Below are positions 52,856 through 64,000 of a DNA stretch of 64,000 bases, in pieces (positions within the stretch are counted from its first letter, which is position 1; each line of letters begins with the position of its first letter). The notes below the pieces were generated by a model that saw only the letters and a list, made by a program, of their open reading frames with translations, did not search any database and was not told the DNA's origin. The position numbers were made by a program, and so were the translations under genes. The stretch is from Norana najaformis (Eukaryota > Annelida > Clitellata > Crassiclitellata > Hormogastridae): the NCBI GenBank assembly GCA_964023275.1, contig OZ029915.1, forward strand, positions 4,294,985 to 4,358,984, read 5' to 3'.

Positions 52856-53335
52856 AACTATAAACACCGAAAGGTTTGTTTGACACGGAGGAAAGCATTA
52901 ATAGTTTCAACAGAGTTCGCTACACAACACACAAAGCAGAAGACAAATACTTCGAAACAGTGGATCAGTAATGCATGTGGTACGGAATGAAGTTATTGTG
53001 GAATTGAAATAATAAACCTGTATATTGGTAAAAGCAACTGGTGATATGTGCTGTAGTAAAAGATGAGCTCTAAGGATTTTTCTAGCTGCAGTCTGCATAT
53101 TCGAAGCTGTGTTTAGGGAAATCTTAAGAGTGCTCCATATGGACATCTAAATTCCCTGCAGAACAACTGAGGCAGTATGCACGTGATAAGCATTTAGTGG
53201 AACAACCACTGAAAGATACAAACATAAACTATAATCACGTCTCAAGTGCAAATACAACAACTTGTGTCTAAATAAATGTTTTCATTGATTTGTAAATTTG
53301 TAGACTGGAGTAAGCACTTCCTCGGCTAGGAAACC

Positions 53336-56300
53336 TTAGAAGATGAATTTTCTTCTAGGTCGTGCTTCAACTTCACAGTAACCGGGACCACTCGGAGGCT
53401 CGGCATTTATTCCACGTCTGGAAAGATACAAAGACACATGTAAACATACCGTTTTGCCCATCGACTTTGTTTCAACTGAGTGCCTGTGAATAAGCTGGTC
53501 CCCGTGACATGGCTTTGTTGGGTGCTGTAGAAATCTTGGGATTACGATTACGATATATATTTATCAGTGTCAAAGTAATCACACATATATGCAGAGCTCC
53601 ATCAAACTTGGTAATCAGGCAGTTATTCAGAACTACTTCAACTGGTTCAAAGCTATGGAATTCACTGACTGGTTACGGGCATTTTGCAAGTTCTTAGACG
53701 TCATTGAGGTCTAAACTTAAGACTCAGAAACTGAGCCACGCCGCACTGGAAAAACAACAGTGCAGGAACATAGAACGGCATCGGACACCTACAGGCACTG
53801 AGCCAATGGTTTATGATGATGATGATGATGATTAAGATTCTCAAGTTTCCACCTGCTCACCCACACTGTAGCTCGACTTCTGGTTTCCTGACTCAACAGA
53901 CTTCAACCGGGCTTTCTTCAATGGATTATTATCTTTGATTAAGATTTCATCAGTATACTCATTTTTCTGAGCAGAAGTATTCTAAATATCTTTCTGCCCT
54001 GGTAGGGATTTGAACCCCAGCCTCTTGGTTGAAATAGTCCACTCTGCTAACCACTACACTACGATGCAACTCAGTCAATAGACTTAAGTAAGTAAGTAAG
54101 TATATTCTTTATTAACCAATAGCTAATCGCACATCAGTTTACAAGTATTTAAGAACACAAGAAAAACTTAATATGCATACAACATCCTAATAATAAAACA
54201 TTTACGTGTTAAATTATCAGTGGGAGGAATAATACAATCACGGGTGTGGGACTGTAGAGAATAACTGAGGGTTTTAACTGGTGGGAGTAGCTGATGTAAG
54301 ACACATTGGATTGTTGAGTAGACTTGTAGAGTCTTAAAACAAACTCGACTTACCTGACCATACGACATCTTTGTTCCTCAATTCGAACAGCAGCTGTGTT
54401 CACATCTTTGACTTCCTTCGGACTCCACAGTCGCTCAGCAATTGCGCTCGCTCTTGGCCTATGACAAAAGAACAGCAAGGCTCACTGATGGCAGCTGTTT
54501 TTCTCTCCAAAACTGTTAACTAACATTTCAACTAACTAAAAAATCACAAAAATTTATGAAATAACCAGCAATAACTAATTTACTATCCTTACATCAAAAC
54601 TCAGTTAAATCCAAGCGTTTTTGGTCGTCCACAATGTGCCAATTAGAATAAAATCCAAATGTCTCTGAAATGAGCAACAAATTTTGGGCTAATAAAATTT
54701 AGTTTAATAATAACTTCCCAACAGCAGTTAAAGCCACGTGTTTTCTGCTGCCATAATCTGATGTATCTGGCTATATATATATAGCACCTTTTAAGAACCT
54801 CATAAATGTGCTATGACATCGCTATCTAACAGTTCTAAAAAGGTGGTTTAATATGAGTTGAAAATGTTTCTTGAGCTCTTCCTTTGGGAAAAGTAGGTAT
54901 TTTACAGAGGAAGATTGTTCCAGGACAGTCAGATACACAAGAAAGCATTGTGTGCCTGCACTGTCACATAGGAGCGCGGGACCAGCAGGTCTCCATGGGC
55001 TGATCTATTGACGAAGCAGATGAAGCAAAGACGACTTACCAGAGACGAGATTCCACATTTGTCGCATCCACGTACTCTGCCCACAAACAAGCTTCTCCTC
55101 CCATCACAAGATCTTTCTGTGGATCAGTGCCTAAAACAGAACAAAAGAAATCTTTAAAACTGCTAGTTTATTGCATAGATTTTAAAGTAGTTTATCCACA
55201 CAGTCTGTAGCACTCTGACAAAGTGCTACACGTATGTCTGACCTAAGGCTCATCTGTTCCAGCTTGCATACTCACCAAAGCTCGACTTTTGGTTTCTCTG
55301 AGCTAACAGATCCCCAAGAACAGCGTCATATATAGAACACACTAAGCCCATATGAGAACACTGTTGTATCGGCTTCATATGTCCTACATATGACACTGTA
55401 GTTGGGGGTTTCACTTCATCCCTCAGATCCTGGACCCCCATTGTCAAGATCCCACGGGACTCTAGAGTGCACCAAGATCATGACATCTTTAACGTCCAAT
55501 GCTTGTCAAGTTCTGGCAGAGTAAGAGACCACTGTTCCTGCAGATCCTGATTATAGTCATTATTATTAATTAATTATTATTACTACTGCTACTAACCTGC
55601 ACTCAGCAAGCCGTAACACCCCAAGGGGAGCAAGAGTACATTACAAGTCACATTACCTTACAACAGCTTATGTTACTGTACATCACTTGCACCACCATGT
55701 CTCTTAGTAACAACGCAAAATACAAACCATTAAAGTTGAGTGGCTCCACCTGGTAATAAGTGCGCCAGTCGGCACCATAGCTGATGTAATCGAGGTACCA
55801 TGGTGACGACAGAATTGCTCTCAGTCCAGCTGCAGTTACGGCTGCCATTTCCTTCTGTTCTCCACTCTTCCAGACTTCAACGACGGTGTCTGGGTGGACC
55901 TAATACACAAACACCAACGCCCAAGCTCACTTGTACTATAAACAGCCTTACAGGATTAAAATTAACCTACCTTCTTCTGCTCAGAGCTGCTTCAGCAAAA
56001 TATCCCCTCAGGGGAAAATCCTGCTGCTCCTCATTTTGCTTCATTTTGTCTTGTGTTCACGAGAAGGCACAGGAGCCTTTTCTAGATGTACTAAACTGAC
56101 CATACACCATGTGTCTAAGGATATTATTATATTGATTACACTGATTCAGACAATCAGATTCACTTACTTCAAAGGCTCCAGAAACCTTCCCTACAGAAAC
56201 TGAACAGCAAATTAGCTTTTAAATTTAAAATTAAATAAGAAAAAAACAAAAATTTAATAAAATTTTATGAAAAATTACAGTAGTCTTACTTTCACTCCAT

Positions 56301-59300
56301 TGTCAAATACTTCCTGCCAAACAACAGCGCCTGCATGAAATTTATCAACGACCTCAAGTAATCTGCAACATAAGAGTAAGACAAGTTAACGAAACCCTTT
56401 GCTAAGCTAACAAACATCAAGTTTAGGTTATGGTAAGGTCAAATCCATATATCAGGACCATTCACAATGTTGCTAGTGTAACAAAACATTTTTAAAGCAA
56501 TTTTCAAGATGAATACTTAATTACTGAATATAAAAAATCAATTAAGAAGTTAATGCTTCTCATCATAGCTTCTCGACATCAGTGTAGCTGAAAAGTTTAT
56601 GCTGCCCCATTTCAAGGAATCTTGCCAGCAGTGCACTGGACCCATATCCCATACAAACTGCCATGTTATCACATACGAAAGGCAGTAGATATTAACTAAG
56701 AAAGTGCACGCTGCTTACTTAGCCACGTAGTAGCTTTCCAGTTTCGTGTAGTCCTGTCCAAACTGCATCTTTGCCATAAAGTCTGTAATGTTTGGGTTAC
56801 TCTTCCTAAAGTTATCACACACAACAAAATAAAACTCACAACGAGTAATCCAACAAGCCTATTCAAACCTGACTTCTGAAGTTTGACCTAGGACACTGTA
56901 TGTAAATTATGCTATAGCATAAACAATTAAATCCTGAACCATTGGTTTAAACCACATTCCTAACTTGGGTTAACTAATACAAAGACAGCCTATGTAACCC
57001 AATGCAGAATAAAATATTAATTATTATAAAATATTATTTGCAAAGTATGTATATCAAATGCGACAACGTATGAATACCAAGTGTGACACAGAGGTCTATT
57101 CAGGTAGCATGCTGGGTCTACCAAGAGGACTCCATGTAACAACCCTGGGCAAGTTGTTTGCACGCACAAGCCTCTGTCACCATGCAGTATAATTTGGTAC
57201 TGGCGTAAGCTGGGCAGTAACCAGCCAGTTCCGCAATGCAATGGCCCTGTGTTCAGGACCTAGGGATTTGTCTGTTGCAGGCTCAAGGGCTGAAGAGCAC
57301 GAATTGAGCACTATCCCTATGTTCCACTATGAGATAAGGGAGCTTTACTTTTTAAAAATCCCAAGGAAGCCTTTGTAACACAGTGAAGATTAAAACACAG
57401 GCTTCAAGAACTCTACCAGCAAGAGAAATCAACTTCATCTCCACCCAGATGGAGGTAGTGGTCCTTGAAGACTTCAGTCAACTCGTTGACAAAAGTGTTA
57501 AGAAACTGGTACGTTGTTTCAGCTGATGGATCAACTGGGCCATAGTTGCCATTAAACTGGCCACCACTGTAACATTTTGTCAGCAGATTGGTCACTGCTT
57601 TGCCCCAAGACTGTGAATGACCTAAACAAAGAGGACCAACATTTTCAATTGTCTTACATCACAACTGTCTTCATTTCTGGTTAGCTAACAAAACTGAAGG
57701 CCTTATCAAATGAAATATAGTAGAGCAATATTTTGACGCACTTAAGTGCTCTTTCATCAAACAAGTTCGTAAATGTCAAAATGAACAGGTATGTTAAAAA
57801 GAAATATGAATAAGGAAATCGTTCAGGATCAATCGCTTGCTAAGCGAAAAAAAAACAGTAAAATAAACCTTATATAAGCACATGTAAACAACTCCAGAAG
57901 TGTTTGCTTCACCTGGTGAATCAAATTCCGGAACAACCCTGATGCCACGAAAGCGTGCGTATTCAATAATCTCATGAACATCAGTCTGGGTGTAGACATG
58001 AGTGTATGGAGTATATGCTCCCTGTGCAAAACAATTATAAAACAATGAAATATTTCAAAAAATTATTACAAAACACATAACAGTGGTGTGCTGAATATTC
58101 ATTCCACACATCCACAAAACTTGCACAGCACGATAAAATTTTCACGGATTTATTACTGAATAAATGGTAATTAATTTCAATTATCTGATTAGATACATTA
58201 TGTAAGAAAGCAGCATAAATATTATTAATAAATTAGTAATAAAACACATTTGGCTTAAATAACATAATATAACTAGGGTTTTAAGTGGCTCAGAAGACAA
58301 ATGTGATGACGCCTATGAAAAGGGACCACATGGTTGGTTTTGAGTCATTCTTACCACTATGATCAGCAAACAAACCTGAAAATACTTGTGTATAATATTA
58401 CATTATTGGAGAATTTTGGCATTTTGTGTAGACTTTAGAACATGCTGCACCTGAAAATGTGATCTTTGGTAAAACTCATTTAAAGTTAAGAAAGCTCACA
58501 GGAAATCAGCTCGCAATGTTGTACTTGCAATGTTCCATTTTCTTGAATAGTTGTGCTAGATTGATAGACGGAGGTGTCCCCATGCGAATGCCAGTGAAAA
58601 CCCAATTTCGACATTTAGATGGGTAACCACATTCAGAGGCCTGTATCTCAGTAAATAAATCCTGTGTTGGTCTGTTCTCATAAGCGGCATCAAATATAAT
58701 CTCTATCAGAAGCACTGAAAAACACCTAAGATAAAAAAAACCTAAGCCGAAGGAAGAAACTTCACAAAGGTTTCATAAAATTCATATCAAAGTTGCTCAC
58801 CTTGTTGCTCATATCAGGAAATTCTCGGCTCTGATAGGGAAAGGACTGGTCATCCACAATGTGCCAATGGAATACATTGATCTTGTTGTAAGCCATTGCA
58901 TCCTATAGCATATAAAAAACTATTTGATCAGCAACCTATAAAAAGAAAACACCTACAAACAAACAAAGCCACAAATGATTTGCAGTTTTGATTAATGAGA
59001 AGTCAAAATGCACTGAAGGAAAATACCTGTGGTTGAAGTATTGAAGAACAGAAAACATTATGCATCCTATTTATTCCAATTTAATTAAATACTTCTTTAC
59101 CAATCGTATCAGTTACTGCTTCCTCAATTCAGCAAAGCATATGCACAAAACTGACAACTTATCATGAAACTTGATACTCTGATGTATTGATGATGATACT
59201 TAATTAGCCAATAACAAAGCCATGTCATTAATGAGAAAAGGTTGTCTTACTACTTACTTATTTACTTGTCCTGTTGTTGATTGCTGTTCTCATCCAGTCT

Positions 59301-61675
59301 GTGCTTCAGCCAGAAACACAGCCCACCCTAACCTGCTCTCCCCTCCTCTTTCCGGTATCCTGGCAACGAGACATGGTTCTTGACATGGCATCATTGGACA
59401 ACCTCACGGACTCGACACAGCGCTCGTGAATAAGCTGGTGCCCTGTGCTTAGCTTTTAAGTAGCGCTTTAGAAATACTGAGTTTAGGATTACGATTAGGA
59501 AAGTCCTACCACCCTAGGACCATACCTCTGAGGATCATTCCTGACCTTCGTCAACTTACGTAACCTGGTATGCCTCAGATAAACAATGGTACACTCAGTC
59601 AGTGGAATTCTTTCCATCTGGAAATCTCTATCTCCTCATGATTGCAACTCTCTTACCAAGACAACCTCTTACTCTACACTGAAAACTCAACTCTTCCAGT
59701 TTGTTTATGGTTCTTAACGTTTCTTGTTGCCAAACTTCAATTTGCACCCCATAACATTTGTATGGAAGGCATCATCAAATTACAGTTGTATCATACTGTA
59801 TTTACATTTACATTACATCTACATATACACAATTACAAATATAAGTGTACCATAAATTGTGCTTAGTGGTGAAAGCAGAAGTACAGTTAGGTCGCATTTT
59901 GATATGATATGATATGATATGCTGATACGACATTTCATATCATACCTCATTCTGATTAAAACAACTAAAAATTTAAAATCTCACCAGATTCTGTAGAATG
60001 AATTCCTTAGGTAAGAAATGTCGTGATGTGTCAAGCAAAATTCCTCTCCAACTGAATCGTGGCTTATCCGATATTTCTGTGCCGTTAATTTGCAGCTGAA
60101 AATATTAAACATCTCCATAGCAATCTTTGCTCAAAACTAATCTCCACAGGTTTATGCTGTAGCTAAAATTGATTTATTTTATTAATAACATAATAATAAT
60201 ATTTTATTAATTTTACTAATAATGAATCAGTGAGGAAAACATCTGCCTAAAATGGCTTAAAGTGCTTAAATAATGAGCCAGTGAGAAAAACATTTGCCAA
60301 TAACGGCTTAAAGTGCTTAACTAGTAAAAATATTAGCCCAGCGTTGAATGCTTCACAGGAGTGCCAAAAGCCAGATTCAGTAACTGACTTCGACTTCAAT
60401 TTTAGCTCAGAACTGTTCTGATTTTAATCAGTTGCAACTTCTGATGCCATCCTTATTATCTTACTTATTATTACAGTGGTGCTAAAAAAGTTCTCTTATT
60501 TGACTGGATGTTTCCCATCATGTTGCTCAAGCAGAATCTGGGTTACCAAGATAATATTTAATCATAATTTGAGAATTTTAACATCGTCGAAATAATGCAA
60601 TAAAAATTTAGATCAGTACAGTAAATGAAGCTCACGTATCCATCACTGCCGTAGTAAAAAAGTTGGCTGAATGTTTCCAAGCCTCGCAGGGCTCCCCAAA
60701 TTGCTGGTGCTGTCAGCTGAGCACCAGTGCTCGAAATGGTTAAGTAGTCTGCCAAAAAAAGATATAAAGAAGTGCAGTTGTATGTATACATCTTTCATCC
60801 ATTAACTGTAAATGAACAGAGCCATTTTTCGGCCTTGGCCATACTACAGTACTACAGCTCTCTGTAAATTGTCTTATTATTATTATCCACTGGAAATCTC
60901 TCTAGTGTTATAGTTGAAAAACACTATCATCAGGGAATCTCTCAGATACCACAGTTAAACACTATAATTGTTCAAACAGTAGATTCTCTCATTTAACCAT
61001 TATATTTTGTTAATTTCTATAATTTCAACTTCAATTCTTGGGACTTTTGTGCTAAGTAAAATTTTCATCCTGCATTAAACATCACTGGATACCCAGAGTA
61101 TTTTAGTACATAATGAAAGCATTTACAAGTCTCATTTGTGAATTAAAAAGCACCACTATTCGTATTCAATTTCTTAATGAAGACACAACTGCTCTAACGC
61201 TCTCTAATTATCCTCCACTTTAAAGTTAATTATCACCAGCTACATTTTAGATAATTTTCTTACTTGCATTTGCTCTAATTTTTTTTAGATTCAGGAGTGA
61301 TTACGATTCTAAACGCTTACAAGATTCATCCATTCCCATTGAAGGGTACTTTTCACAAGCATTCTCCACTTTGACATCTAGATTGGTCAGTTTGGGCTGA
61401 ATTAGGAACCGCAGTATAGTCGCCTTTGACTTTTCTGCAGCGTTTACTCTTGGTCTATCGTCGAATATGATGCGGAAATATCTGACAAGCGCTTCTTCTA
61501 GAATGTCGCACGTAACGCCAGTTACACGGAAACGAAACGAATTTCGATCGACGCCCAGAATATCGCCCGTAGTCGTAATTTTCGCTGGCATCGGCCATGG
61601 CGACCCTCTGGACAAAGCCTCCGCGTAGGCTATAAGGCCCACAACAAGCAGTCCTGTCACGGCAGTCGGCATCAT
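53336..61675 (-). CDS. HEXB: Lysosomal beta-N-acetylhexosaminidase (GH20), 12 exons
   Basis: Removes terminal GlcNAc/GalNAc from glycans and glycolipids in the lysosome. Exons on the minus strand, 5' to 3': 61321-61675, 60636-60748, 59985-60095, 58801-58902, 57913-58021, 57417-57621, 56719-56805, 56290-56362, 55728-55899, 55040-55130, 54354-54458, 53336-53417. All phases agree; 534 residues (human HEXA 529). Start [20 protein letters not shown] is a signal peptide. The N-terminal domain is followed by [10 protein letters not shown] (substrate-binding Arg), [12 protein letters not shown], and [12 protein letters not shown] with the catalytic Asp325-Glu326 pair. WQEVFDN and [12 protein letters not shown] follow, ending [17 protein letters not shown]. 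At the HEXA/HEXB discriminating site it reads WYLDYISYG, with Asp as in HEXB rather than the Asn-Arg of HEXA. The active-site loop [13 protein letters not shown] matches neither exactly. The symbol is therefore provisional within the HEXA/HEXB pair. Confidence 0.96.
53455..53562 (+). mobile_element. LINE family D 3' terminus
   Basis: TTTCAACTGAGTGCCTGTG, AATAAGCTGGTCCCCGTGAC, GGTGCTGTAGAAATCTTGGG and GATTACGATTACG. A clean plus-strand terminal fragment in the last hexosaminidase intron. Confidence 0.8.
53985..54075 (-). mobile_element. tRNA-like SINE (family J)
   Basis: The complement reads CGTAGTGTAGTGGTTAGCAG (A-box TAGTGGTTAGC) then GGGGTTCAAATCCCTACC (B-box GGTTCAAATCC). Sister of the 43.84 kb element. 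No acceptor stem supports a functional tRNA. Confidence 0.78.
54083..54212 (-). mobile_element. Family K repeat, inverted copy
   Basis: Starts with (GTAA)n and runs CTTTATTAACCAATAGC to AACATTTACGTG-like sequence. It differs from the complement of 34.01-34.14 kb at only about five positions over 115 bp. Confidence 0.85.
55325..55400. repeat. CATATG-rich repeat
   Basis: AAGCCCATATGAGAACAC and GGCTTCATATGTCCTACATA, resembling 0.90-1.01 kb. Confidence 0.5.
57095..57355 (+). mobile_element. SINE family A copy
   Basis: Best-preserved body: CCTGGGCAAGTTGTTTGC, CACCATGCAGTATAATTTGG, CTGTTGCAGGCTCAAGGGC and GAGATAAGGGAGC. It lies in the hexosaminidase intron just downstream of the catalytic exon, antisense to the gene. 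Confidence 0.8.
59280..59500 (+). mobile_element. LINE 3' fragment (10.5 kb type)
   Basis: AACACAGCCCACCCTAACC, CATGGTTCTTGACATGGC, GACTCGACACAGCGCTCGTG, TAGCGCTTTAGAAATACTG and GATTACGATTAGG. It matches the 10.55-10.94 kb element block by block. Confidence 0.75.
59903..59925. repeat. (GATAT)n short tandem repeat
   Basis: Four to five GATAT units. Confidence 0.8.
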
Positions 61676-62289
61676 GACAGCGGAGAAAGCAATCGCAACG
61701 GCTCGCTAAATGTATACGCCAACTGTTACGAATTCTTCAGATGTAGAACTGACTTCGATATTGTGTGCGTAAAAATTTCAAGACGTATTTCGTCCGCAGC
61801 AATTAGGGGCGTTAAAAAGTTCTCATGTGACTCGTCACGAGACTCCTCTTGAATAATTGTCAACGAGAGCGTCAGCTGCACAAGTGAAAATACTGTACAT
61901 ATTTTCTATACAGACCGTATGCCCTCGATCCTGGTCATTTCGCTGACCGCCGAGTTTTGCCCGCATTAAAAACACAGAACACAAGGATTCTATATTTTTA
62001 CAGCGGTTCTTAGACAGCGCCTTAAACGCGCTGAATAAATAAATAAATACGGATTACGTGTTAGTATGCGTCGTATGCAGAAGCATGTACACACTCGTTA
62101 GGCCATATTTGCAAGGTCATAGAATAAATATAGATTACTTGGCCATATTTTGTAAATATTTAGAGCCATGAGTCACAGATTAGTGCCTTCGTATTCATAT
62201 GAAGTTCCGCCCGCTGGTCTACGGAGCCCCTAAAGTGATATGCACAAACTGAGCCAAAGTATTTAAGGACATTCGAAGACAGGACTTAT

Positions 62290-62405
62290 GAATGAGTGTT
62301 CTCGTAATCTAAATCTAATCTGATCTAAAAACTTCTATAGCGCCACTGTAATAATGCTCGAGGCATCAGTCGATGGTCGCTGCTAAAAAAATCATTGTCC
62401 AAGCC
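62290..62405 (-). mobile_element. LINE family E 3' end
   Basis: Complement: GCAGCGACCATCGACTGATG, GCATTATTACAGTGGCGC, CTATAGAAGTTTTTAGAT, then CAGATTAGATTTAGATT. Confidence 0.8.
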
Positions 62406-62514
62406 AAAGTCCGTATTTGTGCATTAGTCAAAGTAGACCAGACACATCAGTTTGATGTCATATTGATGTGGTTTAGGTCAGTATAGCGTGAATGTGATGT
62501 GAATTCTATATAGG

Positions 62515-62848
62515 CATGTTATCTTGGATACTACCAAGTAATCTTCTTTGTGTGGTTAAACAAATCTCCTCCTGGATGACATCTAATCTCTTATGCCTGA
62601 TCTCATCTAAGACGGAATTCATACTTATTGGCCTACGTGACAAGCTGAAGAAAATTCCTGACCCTTCTATCTCCCTCACCCTAGTCCCACTGTCTGACTG
62701 CCTGACTCCTGGATCTTGTCCTGGAACCGAACCCTTTTGCCTATTGATTTTGTTTTGACTGAGCGCCTGTGAATAAGCTGGTTCCCGCGGCGCGGCTTTC
62801 GTTGGGCGCTGTAGAAATCTTGGAATTACGATTACGATTGCGATAATC
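62515..62848 (+). mobile_element. LINE family D copy with reverse-transcriptase remnant
   Basis: The plus strand reads CVVKQISSWMTSNLLCLISS, then KTEFILIGLRDKLKK. This is the conserved stretch after the RT catalytic region of CR1/L2-type elements. It then joins directly to the family D 3' UTR (PGSCPGTEPFCLLILF, GACTGAGCGCCTGTGAATAA) and ends GGGCGCTGTAGAAATCTTGG with a TTACGATTACGATT tail. The ORF2 tail (LPPELRQLS block) normally between the two is missing, so the copy has an internal deletion. Confidence 0.8.
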
Positions 62849-62994
62849 AATTTTGTAAAGGAATCGCAAAATAATTACTAATAACAAATTAAAAAGAAAT
62901 ATTTATAAACATAACATCAAATGTTACTTTTGCATGCACCCTATACATATGGGCCTAGACCAAACATTTCTTCCTTCATTGCTTGAATCCCTCC

Positions 62995-63070
62995 CCAAAC
63001 AGCACAACCACGTTGGGCCAACGTTGGACCAACGTTGTCCAACATTAGCCGAACGTGTGTGTGTGTAGGC
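62995..63070. repeat. CCAACGTTGG short repeats
   Basis: GTTGGGCCAACGTTGGACC and CAACGTTGTCCAAC: overlapping palindromic units, then GTGTGTGTGT. Confidence 0.75.
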
Positions 63071-63839
63071 TGGATTATTTGACTTCAAACAAGAACTGCC
63101 TCTATATGTATAAAGCAGTAGGCCTATTCCAAAATAGGCCTATGTTTCAATGTTGGTATGAAATCTGTCTGTTGCAATTAGGCTAGGCAAAAAACGAAGA
63201 TAGGCTGCAGTTGCAATCTTTGGCGCACACTACAGAGAAGCATTCGCCGATGGCTAATAACAGTAATATTGACGCATGGACGCTGGCCATAAAATGGCTT
63301 CTAGTTATACAATAGAGGTAGTCGCTAAGCCGCAAAGACATTTTTTGATTTACCACATGTGGTTAATGTCTAAGGGTTTTAGGTGCACATTAGTGTATCC
63401 TTTTACAAGACATTGCATTAAAAATTAATAAAATACAAATATTCTTCAAAGAGATATAAATATCATAAAATTTTTGTTAAGAAAGATAGGTGACGTAATA
63501 ATGAAAAATCCAGTCTTGGTTCTAATCTAGAGCGCCTTTAACGTAATTAATAATAGGCCTATCCAATTCTTCCTTTCATTTGGTAGTGTAACGGAAATTC
63601 ATTTAGCTCCAGGTAAATCTGCACTCAGCAGGGCACCGCCAGAGGAGTGATGATCATTCTATGTTGATCGTTGTCGGCGCGGTCTGTTCCCACGCTTTAG
63701 TCGGCGGCTACGAGCGCTTAGGCAAGGCTGGCGGGGGTCGCTGGTAATCATGGCTGCCGCCTGAGTTTGGCGCGCGCCGAAAGACGTGAGAACTATAAAG
63801 CGCCGTGTAAAAATGCGGGAAAATCTTCTTTATAAGTGA

Positions 63840-63960
63840 TCCAGAAAGCGCGATAGCAGCAAACTCCGCCACTGCCTTGTTTGGGGGTAGTGCCAGTCCC
63901 AAGCCTGGATAAAGGAGGAGGGCGACGGCAACGGCCTTTGATGTCATAAGCTGTCGTTAA
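63840..63960 (-). repeat. Family H repeat
   Basis: The complement starts TTATGACATCAAAGGCCGTT and continues CGTCGCCCTCCTCCTTTATC, matching 44.52-44.62 kb; its first 25 bases also match the end of family G. The open frame across it is not credible as a gene. Confidence 0.7.
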
Positions 63961-64000
63961 ACTGAGGAACTACGATAGCAGCAGTGCAGTTCGCGGTCGA

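Larger units (their letters stand above)
52177..53335. other. Convergent DDX54 / hexosaminidase 3' interval
   Basis: Mostly an inverted LINE D fragment (52.43-52.85 kb) plus about 480 bp in which I recognise nothing. No exon supported. Confidence 0.55.
61676..64000. other. Upstream of hexosaminidase; no further gene seen
   Basis: The promoter of the hexosaminidase gene should lie near 61.68-61.9 kb; no TATA box is obvious. Beyond it are a SINE F tail fragment (61.90-61.96 kb), LINE fragments and the family H repeat, with intervening sequence that I cannot classify. Confidence 0.5.

Noticed and set aside
63708..63947. 79-codon minus-strand ORF ([15 protein letters not shown]...) as a secreted peptide gene
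   Set aside because: It lies across a dispersed repeat also found at 44.52 kb, where the frame is not kept.

Overview
The window is nuclear DNA of an invertebrate animal, probably aquatic. The genes are split into many short exons with ordinary GT/AG introns, and the proteins are animal-type. The introns are filled with tRNA-derived SINEs, 5'-truncated non-LTR retrotransposons and microsatellites, and one intron holds a TTAGGG-type tract. I cannot name the phylum from sequence alone. Nothing looks bacterial, and there is no CRISPR array or operon. Four conserved single-copy genes can be read almost exon by exon. I checked splice phase across every junction, and all four give uninterrupted reading frames. 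Layout: 1-11 kb is intergenic repeat territory. It contains a 2.2 kb transposon-like element (1611-3835) with 50-bp terminal inverted repeats. That element carries a 564-codon minus-strand ORF broken by a single in-frame TGA. 11.1-32.7 kb (+) is histidine ammonia-lyase (HAL), 22 exons, with a 2.1 kb minisatellite in its last intron. 33.9-39.0 kb (-) is NDUFS7, the complex I subunit that carries cluster N2, six exons including a 7-nt first coding exon. 40.3-52.2 kb (+) is the DEAD-box helicase DDX54/Dbp10, 18 exons. 53.3-61.7 kb (-) is a lysosomal beta-hexosaminidase, 12 exons, 534 residues. 61.7-64 kb is again repeats. The genes alternate in direction: HAL and NDUFS7 converge, NDUFS7 and DDX54 are head-to-head about 1.3 kb apart, and DDX54 and hexosaminidase converge. 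They do housekeeping jobs in different compartments (cytosol, mitochondrion, nucleolus, lysosome), so I see no shared pathway. The repeats share a theme. Most retrotransposon and SINE fragments, on both strands, end in a motif close to GCGCTNTAGAAAT or GCGCTATATAAAT followed by a short tandem tail. This suggests several LINE families and their SINE partners share one 3' recognition structure. The most interesting objects are the inverted-repeat element with its unclassified, TGA-interrupted protein, the LINE/SINE 3'-end system, and the higher-order minisatellite inside HAL.
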